NCBI GenBank assembly: GCA_934476235.1
Contig: CAKSNL010000004.1
Coordinates: forward strand, 124,001 to 188,000
Reading direction: 5' to 3'
DNA from: an uncultured Clostridia bacterium
Lineage (GTDB): Bacteria > Bacillota > Clostridia > CAKSNL01 > HGM11501
Length of the DNA stretch: 64,000 bases
Shown: piece by piece, positions 8,131 to 19,322 of the stretch
How positions within the stretch are numbered: the first letter of the stretch is position 1
Layout: the number at the start of each line of letters is the position of its first letter
Position numbers and translations under genes: made by a program
Notes under the pieces: generated by a model
What the model saw: only the letters and a program-made list of their open reading frames with translations
The model's database searches: none
What the model was told of the DNA's origin: nothing

Positions 8131-8143
8131 GTACTAAATGTCA
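8125..8143. promoter_or_regulatory. Operator 2, next to the XRE gene
   Basis: TGACAAGTACTAAATGTCA, the same dyad as at 8072-8090, centred 53 bp (about five helical turns) from it and just before the ribosome binding site of the XRE regulator. The probable ligand is that regulator (inference from position). Confidence 0.65.
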
Positions 8144-8160
8144 AAAAGGGAGAAAAATTT

Positions 8161-8400
8161 ATGTTTATTAATAAATCAAAGGACGGATCAAACAATATCT
8201 GCGGTAAAAAAATCGCAGAATTAAGAAAAAACCTGAAGATATCGCAGCGGGTTTTAGCCGACAGGCTTCAGCTTTCCGGGCTCGATATAGACAAAAACGC
8301 CGTTCAGCGAATCGAAAGCGGGCAAAGGTTTGTGACAGATATTGAGCTTCTCGCGCTTGCCGATCTATTCGGCATAACTGCCGACAGTCTGTTAAGATAA
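8161..8400 (+). CDS. XRE-family helix-turn-helix regulator
   Basis: 79-residue DNA-binding protein made almost only of a Cro/CI-type HTH: GKKIAELRKNLKISQRVLADRL, then the recognition-helix region and NAVQRIESGQRFVTDIELLALADLF. GGGAG lies 9 bases before the ATG. It is transcribed divergently from the zinc-ribbon/DUF2085 genes, and two copies of a 19-bp dyad fill the shared control region, so it probably represses both itself and those genes. No effector domain is present; any signal must act on the HTH protein directly or through another factor. Confidence 0.85.
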   Translation: MFINKSKDGSNNICGKKIAELRKNLKISQRVLADRLQLSGLDIDKNAVQRIESGQRFVTDIELLALADLFGITADSLLR

Positions 8401-8483
8401 TTATTTAAAAAACTCGCTTTCACGAGTTTGTACCGCACCTCTTCACTTTCCGAAAAACGGCGGAAAGTGAACAGGTAACAAAT

Positions 8484-8520
8484 AAAAATCGGCAAGCACT
8501 GACCGTACTTACCGATTTTT
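8484..8520 (-). terminator. Terminator of the tRNA pair
   Basis: On the minus strand AAAAATCGGTAAG pairs with CTTGCCGATTTTT (13 bp with a G-T pair), then ATTT. It abuts the CCA end of tRNA-Glu. The adjacent 8411-8470 stretch holds two smaller hairpins and no gene. Confidence 0.7.
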
Positions 8521-8594
8521 GGTGACTCGTACCAGATTTGAACTGGTGTTACCGCCGTGAAAGGGCGGTGTCTTAACCGCTTGACCAACGAGCC
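8520..8594 (-). tRNA. tRNA-Glu (anticodon UUC)
   Basis: Cloverleaf on the minus strand: acceptor GGCTCGT pairs with ACGAGTC (one G-T), anticodon loop CTTTCAC with anticodon TTC, T-loop GTTCAAATC, discriminator A and an encoded CCA. Confidence 0.93.
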
Positions 8595-8599
8595 GGATA

Positions 8600-8676
8600 T
8601 GGTAGCGGCAGGTGGACTTGAACCGCCGACCTAACGGGTATGAACCGTTTGCTCTAGCCAGCTGAGCTATGCCGCC
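8600..8676 (-). tRNA. tRNA-Met (anticodon CAU, elongator type)
   Basis: Minus-strand cloverleaf: acceptor GGCGGCA with TGCCGCT, D-arm AGCTCAGCTGGCTAGAGC, anticodon stem AACGG/CCGTT around TTCATAC, encoded CCA. The first acceptor pair is G-T rather than the C-A mismatch of initiator tRNA, so it is called elongator Met. It lies 5 bases upstream of tRNA-Glu in one transcript. Confidence 0.9.
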
Positions 8677-8753
8677 ATGTTGCTGTCGGATGTGACAGCT
8701 ATATTAGAATACCACAAAAATACCCAAAAGTCAAGAGTTTTTTTCTCTTTTGG

Positions 8754-8894
8754 TCAAAAATCCTCTTCCCCGGCAATTTCCGCGCTTCTTTGATATCTTA
8801 TCTCGACCCTGTCTTTAATCGAATAGCGGTACACCAAAGTAAAAACCGCCGCCCAGAATATGAGAAACACTAATATTATTATCTTCTTTTTCAT
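8754..8894 (-). CDS. 46-aa putative membrane protein downstream of gyrA
   Basis: A short frame in line with gyrA: basic MKKK, one hydrophobic helix (IIILVFLIFWAAVFTLVY), then a charged tail RYSIKDRVEIRYQRSAEIAG. It would be a single-pass protein with most of the chain outside the helix. No clear ribosome binding site is seen before ATG 8894 or the alternative in-frame ATG 8906, and a 26-bp palindrome separates it from gyrA, so expression is uncertain. Confidence 0.4.
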   Translation of the reverse strand: MKKKIIILVFLIFWAAVFTLVYRYSIKDRVEIRYQRSAEIAGEEDF

Positions 8895-8908
8895 ATTTTT
8901 AAACATTT

Positions 8909-8934
8909 CTGCGCCGGAAAATTTTCCGGCGCAG
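8909..8934. terminator. 26-bp perfect palindrome after gyrA
   Basis: Arms of 13 bp (CTGCGCCGGAAAA and its complement) with no loop. A T-run follows only on the plus strand, away from gyrA, so the direction of any termination is unclear. Confidence 0.55.
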
Positions 8935-8942
8935 TTATTTTT

Positions 8943-11447
8943 TTATTCCGTTGCCTTTTCTTCCTCTGTTCCCTCCGGAAGCTCATCCTCGTGCGCGGTC
9001 TTTGCAAGACCGATAACTCTTACCCCGTCGCCCGGGCGCATGAGGCGGACGCCGCTTGTCGCTCTTCCGATAGAATTGATTTCATCGGTGTACATTCTTA
9101 TTATCACGCCGTCGGACGCAATAAGCATAAGGTCGTCATTTTCATTTACCGCCGTTACGCCGATAACATTTCCCGTTTTTTCGGAGGTTTTATACCCGAT
9201 AAGACCCATACCGCTTCTCTTCTGAGTCTTAAAGAGGTCAAACCCGGTCTTCTTTCCGAAGCCGTTTTCCGTTACTATCATAAGCTCGGACTCATTATCG
9301 ACATTTGCCATGCCGACAACAAAATCTCCCTCGCGGAGCGTTATTGCCTTAACGCCGCGGGTCACTCTGCCCAGAGGTCTTACATCTGACTCGTTAAAGC
9401 GGATAACCATTCCCTTGTTCGTGCCGACCATGATATCGTTCTCTCCGTCGGTCAAGTTAACGCTTATAAGCTCATCATCCTCGTCAATCACAATCGCGAT
9501 AAGACCGCCCTTTCTGGTCGTTCCGTAGCAGTCGAGCGAGGTCTTTTTGATTATGCCCTTTTTGGTGAGCATGGTAAGATACTTATCGCTTGAAAATTCG
9601 CTTACCGGAATCATCGCGGTAACCTTCTCGTCCTTCTCTACGGGAAGAAGGTTTACTATGGCAGAGCCCTTTGCCTGTCTGCCGGACTCCGGAATCTGAT
9701 AGCCTTTAAGCTTATATGCTCTGCCCTTATTGGTAAAGAACATTATATAGTCATGGGTCGACGCGGTGGAGATATATTCAACGAAATCCTCTTCCCTCGT
9801 CTGAAGTCCGGACACTCCGCGCCCTCCTCTGTGCTGGCTCTTATAGGTCGAGCTAACTGTGCGCTTTAAATATCCGTAGTGAGTCATCGTTATAACGCAG
9901 TCTTCTCTCTCGATAAGGTCCTCGTCCTCAATTTCCTCAACGATATTTTCGATTTCGGTTTCTCTCTCGTCTCCGTACTTTTCCTTTATCTCCAAAAGCT
10001 CTTTCTTTATCTGGTCAAGCAAAAGTTTCTTGTCCGAAAGCAGGAGCTTATATTCATGGCATTTCGACTCAAGCTCGTTATACTCTGCTTCAATCTTCTC
10101 GCCGTTTAACTTTTGCAGCTGAGCAAGGCGCATATCAAGAACGCTCTGAGCCTGTATATCGGAAAAGCCGAAACGCTCTATGAGGTTTTCCTTAGCGTTA
10201 TCGTAAGAATTTCTGATGATATTAATAATTTCGTCAATATTGGCAAGGGCGATCCTTAATCCCTCCAATATGTGCATCCTGGCTTCCGCTTTTTCAAGGT
10301 CAAACTTCGTTCTTCTTGTAACGATCTCCTCCTGGAACCTTATAAATCTGTCCAGAATATCCTTAAGACCCATCGTTCTCGGTCTTCCGTTGTCGATCGC
10401 TATCATGTTTATCGAAAAACTGTCCTGAAGGCGCGAATATTTATAAAGCTGATTTAAAACGACCTGAGGATTTGCGTCCTTCTTTAAGAAAATTTCGAGC
10501 CTTATGCCGACTCTGTCGGACGAGTGGTCGTCAATATCGTCAAGTCCCTCTATCTTTTTATCCTTGACAAGATTTGCGATAGACTCTACCAGGTCCTTTT
10601 TATTTACTTTATAGGGAAGCTCCGTCACGATTATAGAAGCTTTTCCGTTCTTATGCTCCTCTATTCTAGCCTTTGCCCTTATGATTATTCTTCCCTTACC
10701 GGTCGCATAAGCGCTTCTTATTCCGCTTCTTCCCATGATGGTGCCCTTGGTCGGAAAATCGGGACCCTTTATATATTCCATCAATTCCTCGACCGTAATC
10801 TCCGGGTCCTCTATCTGCGCGATAACACCGTCCAATACCTCGGAAAGGTTATGGGGAGGAATTTCCGTCGCCATGCCGACCGCAATTCCCGACGAGCCGT
10901 TTACCAAAAGTGTCGGAATTCTCGTGGGAAGAACAACGGGCTCTCTTCTCTTTTCATCAAAGTTAGGAATAAAGTCGACCGTGTTTTTATCAATGCTTTC
11001 GAGCATAACATTTGAAATTTTGCTCATTCTCGCTTCGGTATAACGGTAAGCAGCGGGCGGGTCCCCGTCAACGCTTCCGAAGTTTCCGTGCCCGTCAATC
11101 AAAGGATAGCGCATCGAGAAATCCTGCGCCATTCTTACCATCGCGTCATAAACCGATGCGTCGCCGTGCGGATGGTATCTGCCGATAACGTTTCCGACCG
11201 TTGTAGCCGACTTGAAAAAGGGCTTGTCCGATGTGAGATTTTCCTCATACATCGAGTACAGTATCCTTCTGTGAACCGGCTTCAAACCGTCCCTTACATC
11301 CGGAAGGGCGCGGCTCATAATAACGCTCATTGCATAGTCAATGAACGCTTCCTTCATTCTTTTTTCTATATCAATATTGACTATTGTCTGTGTTTCCAAG
11401 TGCTCCTCAAAGTGAGAATCCTCATATCTTTTACTTTTTTTAGCCAT
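8943..11447 (-). CDS. gyrA: DNA gyrase subunit A
   Basis: 834-residue breakage-reunion subunit of gyrase, which introduces negative supercoils with GyrB. Catalytic tyrosine is Tyr136 in YRYTEARMS; the quinolone-contact stretch is [10 protein letters not shown] (residues 92-101). A GyrA-box-like HRGGRG precedes the six-bladed C-terminal DNA-wrapping domain, and the tail is acidic ([14 protein letters not shown]). GGAGG lies before ATG 11447. It is the last large gene of the dnaA-dnaN-recF-remB-gyrB-gyrA series. The residue equivalent to E. coli Ser83 is Ala97. Confidence 0.97.
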   Translation of the reverse strand: MAKKSKRYEDSHFEEHLETQTIVNIDIEKRMKEAFIDYAMSVIMSRALPDVRDGLKPVHRRILYSMYEENLTSDKPFFKSATTVGNVIGRYHPHGDASVYDAMVRMAQDFSMRYPLIDGHGNFGSVDGDPPAAYRYTEARMSKISNVMLESIDKNTVDFIPNFDEKRREPVVLPTRIPTLLVNGSSGIAVGMATEIPPHNLSEVLDGVIAQIEDPEITVEELMEYIKGPDFPTKGTIMGRSGIRSAYATGKGRIIIRAKARIEEHKNGKASIIVTELPYKVNKKDLVESIANLVKDKKIEGLDDIDDHSSDRVGIRLEIFLKKDANPQVVLNQLYKYSRLQDSFSINMIAIDNGRPRTMGLKDILDRFIRFQEEIVTRRTKFDLEKAEARMHILEGLRIALANIDEIINIIRNSYDNAKENLIERFGFSDIQAQSVLDMRLAQLQKLNGEKIEAEYNELESKCHEYKLLLSDKKLLLDQIKKELLEIKEKYGDERETEIENIVEEIEDEDLIEREDCVITMTHYGYLKRTVSSTYKSQHRGGRGVSGLQTREEDFVEYISTASTHDYIMFFTNKGRAYKLKGYQIPESGRQAKGSAIVNLLPVEKDEKVTAMIPVSEFSSDKYLTMLTKKGIIKKTSLDCYGTTRKGGLIAIVIDEDDELISVNLTDGENDIMVGTNKGMVIRFNESDVRPLGRVTRGVKAITLREGDFVVGMANVDNESELMIVTENGFGKKTGFDLFKTQKRSGMGLIGYKTSEKTGNVIGVTAVNENDDLMLIASDGVIIRMYTDEINSIGRATSGVRLMRPGDGVRVIGLAKTAHEDELPEGTEEEKATE

Positions 11448-11470
11448 TTTTTGCCTCCGATTTTACTGAC

Positions 11471-13673
<2,203 letters not shown>

Positions 13674-13677
13674 ATTT

Positions 13678-14784
13678 TTAATCCTCTTTTTTTATTTCTC
13701 CGTTTTCCGCGGTGAAAAATAATGATCTTTTACTTTTTCTTAATCCGCTTGCACCGGTACAGGTTATTATTGTCTGCTTTCCCTTTATTTTTTCGGTTAA
13801 GTAAGACTGCCTTTTTTTATCGAGTTCGCTTAAAATATCGTCAAGCAAAAGCACGGGATAGCTCCCCGTTCTGTCCTTTATAATTTCCGTCATGGCAAGC
13901 TTTAAGCAAAGAATGACTGACCGCTGCTGCCCCTGGGAGCCGAAAAGCTTTACATTCTTTCCGTTTATCAAAAATTCCGCGTCATCCCTGTGCGGTCCCG
14001 TTAAAGCCTGCATTTTTTCAATTTCCGCGTTTTTTAATCTTTCTGTTTTTTCCTTGAAATCCTCTTTTATTTTTTCAACATCGTTAATATCTCTCAAAGC
14101 CACCGAAGGAACATACTTTACCGTGAGCCTTTCCTTTCCGCAGGTAAGCTCATCCATTTTTTCTTTTGCATATTCCTCTATCATTTTTATAAAGCTTCCG
14201 CGATACATGAAGAGCCGTGCTCCGTATTCCGTCATCCTCTGATTCCACACATCCATCATCATATTTATTTCACGGGAGCTTCCTTTTTTCAGCAAAGTAT
14301 TTTTCTGCTTTAAACATTTATTGTAATCTCTTAAGATTTTTACATAGTTCGGGCGGAGAACGGATATCGAATCATCTAAAAACTCTCTCCTTATTTCCTT
14401 TTCACCTTTTATTATATCAATTTCCTCAGGACAAAAAAGAACAGTCTTAAAATATTCCGATAAAAGAGAATTTTTAGAAAGAGGAATACCGTTAAAGCTT
14501 ATATCTTTTTTTCCATCTCTGTTTACCATAAATTTCCCTCTGTATTTATGGTCCTCATTAAAAAAATCCATTTCAAGAAAGAAAGAGTCGCAGCCGAACC
14601 TTATAAGCTCTTTATCTCCCGCCGGTCTGTAGCTTTTTCCGGCTGAAAAAAGATAAACCGCCTCCAAAAGATTGGTTTTACCTTGTGCATTTTTACCTCT
14701 TATGACGTTAACCTCGGGATTAAAGAATATTTCCTGATCTTTAAAATTCCTGAAGTCAATTATCTTAAGCCTTTCAATTTTCAT
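13678..14784 (-). CDS. recF: DNA replication and repair protein RecF
   Basis: 368-residue SMC-like ATPase that helps load RecA at gaps. It starts MKIERLKIIDFRNF, has Walker A GKNAQGKTNLLEA (about residues 31-43), the ABC signature region GSQGQQRSVILCLKLA, and Walker B PVLLLDDILSELD near the C-terminus. It overlaps dnaN by 11 bases. The S4-domain gene rlbA (yaaA), which lies between dnaN and recF in Bacillus, is absent here. Confidence 0.96.
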   Translation of the reverse strand: MKIERLKIIDFRNFKDQEIFFNPEVNVIRGKNAQGKTNLLEAVYLFSAGKSYRPAGDKELIRFGCDSFFLEMDFFNEDHKYRGKFMVNRDGKKDISFNGIPLSKNSLLSEYFKTVLFCPEEIDIIKGEKEIRREFLDDSISVLRPNYVKILRDYNKCLKQKNTLLKKGSSREINMMMDVWNQRMTEYGARLFMYRGSFIKMIEEYAKEKMDELTCGKERLTVKYVPSVALRDINDVEKIKEDFKEKTERLKNAEIEKMQALTGPHRDDAEFLINGKNVKLFGSQGQQRSVILCLKLAMTEIIKDRTGSYPVLLLDDILSELDKKRQSYLTEKIKGKQTIITCTGASGLRKSKRSLFFTAENGEIKKED

Positions 14785-15883
14785 TTTTAAGTCTTACGGG
14801 AAGAACCATCTGAATGAACGAATCGTCCTCCAGCGGCTTTATGATACAGGGGCTTAAATTTGAATTAAATTCAAGCTTTGCAACGTCCGTTTCCGCTGCC
14901 TTCAAAGCGTCATGAATATATCGGTTGTTAAACCCAATCTCCGTTTCCTCTCCTTCAAAAGGAATATCCAATGTATCGACTATCTGACCGGTTGCGGTGA
15001 TACACCTTATAACAAGCTCCTTCTGAGTAAAGTGAAATCTTATCGGGCTCTTTGTTTCATCCGCGGCAATAATGGGCTCGCATCGTTCAACGCTTTCTGT
15101 CACGCTTGCAACGGGAATTACAACACTGTAATTATTAACTGCAGGGATGGTTTTTTCATAATTCAAGAAATTTCCCTCTATAAGTCTTGATACCACCTTT
15201 GCATTTTCCGTCTTTATGGAAACGTATCTTTCCGTAAGTCCTACATTTACCTTTGAATCATCGTCTTTTAATATTTTGACAAGCTCTCCCAAGGTTTTGC
15301 CGGGAATTATAAACGAAAAGTCACCGCTCGAAGTTACCTTTTCTCTTCTTAATGCAAGGCGGAACCCGTCAACCGACACTATATTTAAATTATCTCCTTT
15401 TATTTCAAACAAGGAACCGGTAAGAACAATTCTGCTTTCGTTCTGGGAAACCGCATAGAGAGTTCTTCTTATCATATTTTTTAAGGTTCCCTCTTCTATG
15501 GTAAATTCATTTTCCTTTTCAATTTCGGGAACCGAAGGAAATTCATCATCCGGCAGACCCAAAATCTTATATTCTATGTTCTGACAGGTAATGACCGCGT
15601 TTCTGTTCTCGTTTACCTTTAATGTAACGGTATCGTTGGGAAGCTTTCTCACGATGTCCATAAAGGTCTTTGCAATTAATACTATTCCTCCCTCCTCATA
15701 GACCTGTGCCGGAATACGGCATTCTATTCCGAGATCCATATCGTTTCCTACAATAGTAAGAGTTTCCGCTTCGGCTTTTATGTATATTCCCTCCAATATA
15801 GGAAGAGAAGCCTTCTGCGAAACTGCCTTTGAAACGATGTTCAAGGTATTTAAAAGTATTTCCTTCTGACACTGAAAAATCAT
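14774..15883 (-). CDS. dnaN: DNA polymerase III beta sliding clamp
   Basis: 369-residue clamp; dimers encircle DNA and tether the replicative polymerase. The start MIFQCQKEILLNTLNIVSKA and the C-terminal PCIIKPLEDDSFIQMVLPVRL segment are typical for DnaN, and the length fits three clamp domains. AAGGAGAATCATC precedes ATG 15883. It is separated from dnaA by 201 bases holding DnaA boxes, so it may be transcribed both with dnaA and from its own promoter. Confidence 0.97.
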   Translation of the reverse strand: MIFQCQKEILLNTLNIVSKAVSQKASLPILEGIYIKAEAETLTIVGNDMDLGIECRIPAQVYEEGGIVLIAKTFMDIVRKLPNDTVTLKVNENRNAVITCQNIEYKILGLPDDEFPSVPEIEKENEFTIEEGTLKNMIRRTLYAVSQNESRIVLTGSLFEIKGDNLNIVSVDGFRLALRREKVTSSGDFSFIIPGKTLGELVKILKDDDSKVNVGLTERYVSIKTENAKVVSRLIEGNFLNYEKTIPAVNNYSVVIPVASVTESVERCEPIIAADETKSPIRFHFTQKELVIRCITATGQIVDTLDIPFEGEETEIGFNNRYIHDALKAAETDVAKLEFNSNLSPCIIKPLEDDSFIQMVLPVRLKNEN

Positions 15884-16084
15884 GATGATTCTCCTTTTTT
15901 CTTTGGATTGATTTTTTTTATAAATAATATATATTTAAATTCAGTTATAGTAGTATCTGTAGATAAGGTGAAAAATTTATTATTATTCCCATATACCAAG
16001 GATTTTAAACAAATTTTTTTGGTGATAAAATGTCTAATAAAATGAAAATTCATTATCCACATACTGTTTATAAAGTGGATAAGG
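15884..16084. other. oriC: dnaA-dnaN intergenic part of oriC: DnaA boxes and AT-rich tract
   Basis: Contains a perfect DnaA box TTATCCACA (16053-16061, plus), near matches TTATCCACT (16074-16082, minus) and TTATCTACA (15958-15966, minus), and a strongly AT-rich stretch at about 15910-15945 that could be the unwinding element. In Bacillus the corresponding interval is where the duplex opens; here that is inference. Confidence 0.75.
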
Positions 16085-17407
16085 TCATCCGTTTTTTAAA
16101 TCGTTTGTGATATTTTCTATTTTGTCGCTTACCTCCGGATCCTCTTTTTTTAATGATTCAACCTTTTTTACCGCGTGAATGATGGTTGAGTGATCCTTTC
16201 CTCCGAAATATTCTCCTATTCTGTTATAGGAAAGCTCCGTAAGATTTTTGCAAAGATAGATTGCAACCTGTCTCGGAACAACTATTTCTTTTGTTTTTCT
16301 TTTTGAGGTAATATCTTCTTCCCTTACTCTGAATAAAGATGAAACGGATTTTATTATCATTTCCGGGGTTATTACCCTGGAAGACGCCGCCGTTCTGTAT
16401 TTTTTTATAGCATCTTCAGCCATTTCAAGAGTTACCTCTTTATTTAAAATCCCCGAATAAGCGGAAAGTGTTTTGAAAACTCCCTCAAGCTCACGGATAT
16501 TCATTGTTATATTGTCGGCAATATACATGAGTATCTTTGTGTCAATATTGATATTCTGGTTTTCCGCCTTTTGTTTTAAAATTGCAACTCTCGTTTCATA
16601 TTCGGGAGGCTGAATGTCTGCAAGATAGCCCCATCCGAAACGGGACTTTAGTCTGTCCGCAAGATTCGGAATCTCGTTCGGAGGACGGTCGCTTGATAAA
16701 ACTATCTGCTTTGAATCCTCAAAAAGAGAATTGAAGGTATTGAAAAATTCCTCCTCCATCGAAATCTTGCCGGCGATGAACTGAATATCGTCAACAAACA
16801 AAGCGTCAATCTTTCTGTATTTATCCCTGAAAGCGTCCGTGCTCTTTTTGGCGATGCTTTCGATAAGCTCAACCGTAAAGGTTTCCGACGTTACAAAAAG
16901 AGTTTTAAGCTTCGGATAATTTTCGTTTATGTAGTTTTCCATCGCGTGCATAAGATGGGTTTTTCCGAGCCCGACTCCTCCCCATATGAAAAGAGGATTA
17001 TAGGCTTTGCCGGGCATTTCAGCAGCACCGAGAGCCAGAGCCTGTGCAAGTTCGTTTGATTTTCCGACAACGAAATTATCAAAGGTATATTTTGAATATT
17101 TTTCTTTTTTGGAGGATGAGGTTTTTTCGTTTTCTTTTTCTTCTTCCTCCTCTTTTTTTTCCCCGACGGTAATAAAAATATCATACTTTTTGCCTGAAGC
17201 TTCAAGAACCGAGTTTATAATAAGATCGTTATAGCGCTGCTCGAGCATATTTTTATTAATCTCCGTCGGAACGGACAAAAAGATTTCAGAGTCTGTCATC
17301 CTATAAGGAACTACGGATTCGATCCATGTTCTGTATGAAACCTTTGAGGAAAGCTCATCCTTTATGTATTCGCATGCTTTTGCCCAGATATCCGACAGTG
17401 CAGACAA
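16085..17407 (-). CDS. dnaA: Chromosomal replication initiator DnaA
   Basis: 440 residues from a TTG start at 17407, chosen because AAGGGGGT lies 7 bases upstream; a TTG nine codons earlier lies inside a DnaA box. Domain I (about 1-80), a short acidic/lysine-rich linker (EEEEEKENEKTSSSKKEK, about 86-103), AAA+ domain III with Walker A WGGVGLGKTHL (about 142-152) and Walker B LFVDDIQF, and the DNA-binding domain IV with GGKDHSTIIHA. The DnaA boxes just upstream suggest autoregulation. It binds the oriC boxes on both sides of its own gene. Confidence 0.97.
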   Translation of the reverse strand: MSALSDIWAKACEYIKDELSSKVSYRTWIESVVPYRMTDSEIFLSVPTEINKNMLEQRYNDLIINSVLEASGKKYDIFITVGEKKEEEEEKENEKTSSSKKEKYSKYTFDNFVVGKSNELAQALALGAAEMPGKAYNPLFIWGGVGLGKTHLMHAMENYINENYPKLKTLFVTSETFTVELIESIAKKSTDAFRDKYRKIDALFVDDIQFIAGKISMEEEFFNTFNSLFEDSKQIVLSSDRPPNEIPNLADRLKSRFGWGYLADIQPPEYETRVAILKQKAENQNINIDTKILMYIADNITMNIRELEGVFKTLSAYSGILNKEVTLEMAEDAIKKYRTAASSRVITPEMIIKSVSSLFRVREEDITSKRKTKEIVVPRQVAIYLCKNLTELSYNRIGEYFGGKDHSTIIHAVKKVESLKKEDPEVSDKIENITNDLKNG

Positions 17408-17424
17408 GTTTATTACCCCCTTAT

Positions 17425-17530
17425 TTATCCACAATTGTGTATAAAAGGTGTTGAAAACTGTGGATAAATCCTTGATTTTTTTAAAAAACGGCGTTATGGC
17501 TTAAATAAAGTTGTGGATAAGTTATCAACC
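17425..17530. other. oriC: DnaA-box cluster upstream of dnaA (second half of oriC)
   Basis: Five boxes in 106 bases: TTATCCACA (17425-17433, plus), TTATACACA (17436-17444, minus), TTATCCACA (17459-17467, minus), TTATCCACA (17512-17520, minus) and TTATCAACC (17522-17530, plus, two mismatches). Together with 15884-16084 this makes a bipartite origin around dnaA. The rest of the 17408-17698 gap holds AT-rich sequence and the rpmH promoter. Confidence 0.85.
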
Positions 17531-17622
17531 GCATAAATCTTCATATCTCATATATTATAACAAAAAACTTTCCTTTTTACAAGATTAAATTTATCTTTTT
17601 TGTAAAAAAATTAATTTTTCGG

Positions 17623-17651
17623 TTGACAAATAATTTTTTAGTATATATAAT
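17623..17651 (+). promoter_or_regulatory. Consensus sigma-A promoter of rpmH operon
   Basis: TTGACA (17623-17628), 17-bp spacer, TATAAT (17646-17651), a perfect match in both boxes, about 48 bases before rpmH. Confidence 0.9.
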
Positions 17652-17698
17652 AAAAAAAAGTCTGTAATTTTTTATTTTACTTTAAGGAGGTGTTTTTT

Positions 17699-17833
17699 GT
17701 GCTTAGGACATATCAGCCCAATAAGCTAAAAAGAAAAAAAGTGCACGGTTTCAGAAGCAGAATGAGCACTAAAAACGGAAGAAAAGTTCTTTCGAGAAGA
17801 AGAAGACAGGGCAGAAGGGTTCTTTCCGCTTAA
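17699..17833 (+). CDS. rpmH: 50S ribosomal protein L34
   Basis: 44 residues from a GTG start with AAGGAGGTG just upstream: [18 protein letters not shown], then [24 protein letters not shown]. This is the standard very basic L34 sequence. It is divergent from dnaA and directly upstream of rnpA, the usual arrangement near the origin, and is driven by a perfect consensus promoter. Confidence 0.97.
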   Translation: MLRTYQPNKLKRKKVHGFRSRMSTKNGRKVLSRRRRQGRRVLSA

Positions 17834-17860
17834 TTTTAAGAAGGAGAGATTATCTTTAGC

Positions 17861-18199
17861 ATGAAAAGTACGCTGTCGCTGAAAAGCAATTCAATTTTCA
17901 CAAAGCTTTATAAAAAGGGACACTGTGAGAAGTCAAAGAGCGTGGTAATGTATTATTATCCGAACGGACTTAAAATCTGCCGCATGGGAATAACGGTAAG
18001 TAAAAAGATCGGGTCTGCGGTAAAAAGAAACAGGTCGAAAAGGCTTATCAGAGAAAGCTACAGATGCTTTGAAAAATATGCCTCGGGTTACGATATAGTT
18101 TTTGTTGCAAGAACCATAACGCCCGAGGCAGGGTTTTTTGAAGTGAAAAAGGACATGGGCAGGCTGTTTGAAAAAAGCCTTATGAGGTGCGGAAAATGA
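17861..18199 (+). CDS. rnpA: Ribonuclease P protein component
   Basis: 112-residue basic protein that binds the RNase P RNA and helps 5' processing of tRNA precursors. The family motif [12 protein letters not shown] lies in the middle (about residues 58-69), with a preceding VSKKIGSAV strand and a C-terminal [12 protein letters not shown] helix. AAGGAG lies upstream. Its stop overlaps the yidD start in an ATGA sequence. Confidence 0.95.
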   Translation: MKSTLSLKSNSIFTKLYKKGHCEKSKSVVMYYYPNGLKICRMGITVSKKIGSAVKRNRSKRLIRESYRCFEKYASGYDIVFVARTITPEAGFFEVKKDMGRLFEKSLMRCGK

Positions 18200-18405
18200 A
18201 ATATGTATTTCTTTTTTTTATCAGACTTTACAGAAAATATATTTCTCCTTTATCAAAGCCGCATTGCAGATTTTACCCCACGTGTTCAGCCTATGCCTAT
18301 GAGGCAATAAAAAAATACGGTGCGTTAAAGGGCGGTTTTTTAACCGTTAAAAGAATTCTGAAATGTCACCCTTTTAATGCGGGGGGATATGATCCCGTTC
18401 CGTAA
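18196..18405 (+). CDS. yidD: Membrane protein insertion efficiency factor YidD
   Basis: 69 residues starting [18 protein letters not shown], with the family core [24 protein letters not shown] and the C-terminal [17 protein letters not shown]. It assists YidC-dependent insertion of membrane proteins. The ATG at 18196 overlaps the rnpA stop, a more likely start than the in-frame ATG nine bases earlier. It is followed 12 bases later by yidC. Confidence 0.95.
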   Translation: MKYVFLFFIRLYRKYISPLSKPHCRFYPTCSAYAYEAIKKYGALKGGFLTVKRILKCHPFNAGGYDPVP

Positions 18406-18416
18406 AAAATTAAGGA

Positions 18417-19322
18417 GTGATTAAAATAATAGACTTTTTTGCCAACATACTGAGCTATATTATTAATCCTATCTATAACTTTGTCGGAAATTACGGCGTT
18501 GCCGTAATTTTGTTTACGGTTATAGTTAAGGTACTGCTCGTTCCGCTTGGCGTTAAGCAGCAAAAGACAATGGTTAAGACCAAGCAGATAAAGCCGGAGC
18601 TTGATAAGATACAGTCAAAGTATAAAAACGACAAGGAAAAGCTCAACGAAGAAACGATGAAGCTTTATCAGAAGTATGACATTAACCCTATGGGAGGATG
18701 TCTTCCCCTTCTGGTTCAGTTCCCAATTCTTTTGGGACTTTACAGAGTTATTCAGCATCCCATTAACTGGATATTAAGAAGCAATCCGGTTGACGCTATA
18801 GAAAAAATAATTGCCGAGGGAAAGATTACGGCAGATTATGCTTTAGAAGCTCTCCGTTCTCTTTGTGCATCGGCTGATAAGATAGAGGGAATTAACGATG
18901 TTGCCTCGCTTGTTACAAAGTATTCTGAAGATGCGTCGCTCGGAGTTACTCAGATAGATATTGCGTCAAAGTTCAATCTTGTAAACTTTGATTTTCTGGG
19001 ACTTGATCTTTCCGCAACTCCTTCTATAAGTGAGTTATCGTGGCTTTGGATAATCCCTATTTTAGCAACCGGTGCGGCATTTTTCTCAAACTGGGTTTCA
19101 TCCAAAATTAATCCGGTTACGGGAGAGCAGGCGCAGACGATGAAGAGCATGAACCTTATGATGCCCTTAATGACTTTATTCTTTACGTTTACTCTTTCGG
19201 CGGGCATCGGCGTTTACTGGTTCTTCAGCACAATGTTATCGGTTGCTCAGATGTATATTCTGACAAAGTATTTTGAAAAGAAATATCCTTCCGTGGCTAA
19301 TACGGGGAAAGGAAAAAAATAA
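18417..19322 (+). CDS. yidC: Membrane protein insertase YidC (OxaA/SpoIIIJ type)
   Basis: About 301 residues. Hydrophobic segments begin near residues 20-40 (NYGVAVILFTVIVKVLLVPLG), followed by the cytoplasmic helical hairpin (KTKQIKPELDKIQSKYKNDKEKLNEE) and PMGGCLPLLVQFPILLGLYRV, then three C-terminal helices: the core insertase fold with an unusually long insert at about 115-185. The Shine-Dalgarno AAGGAG (18412-18417) overlaps the only standard start, GTG 18417, so translation may begin at a non-standard codon a few bases later. The stop overlaps jag. Confidence 0.93.
   Translation: MIKIIDFFANILSYIINPIYNFVGNYGVAVILFTVIVKVLLVPLGVKQQKTMVKTKQIKPELDKIQSKYKNDKEKLNEETMKLYQKYDINPMGGCLPLLVQFPILLGLYRVIQHPINWILRSNPVDAIEKIIAEGKITADYALEALRSLCASADKIEGINDVASLVTKYSEDASLGVTQIDIASKFNLVNFDFLGLDLSATPSISELSWLWIIPILATGAAFFSNWVSSKINPVTGEQAQTMKSMNLMMPLMTLFFTFTLSAGIGVYWFFSTMLSVAQMYILTKYFEKKYPSVANTGKGKK

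Noticed and set aside
15880..16062. 60-codon frame between dnaA and dnaN
   Set aside because: It spans the AT-rich tract and DnaA boxes of oriC and has no ribosome binding site.
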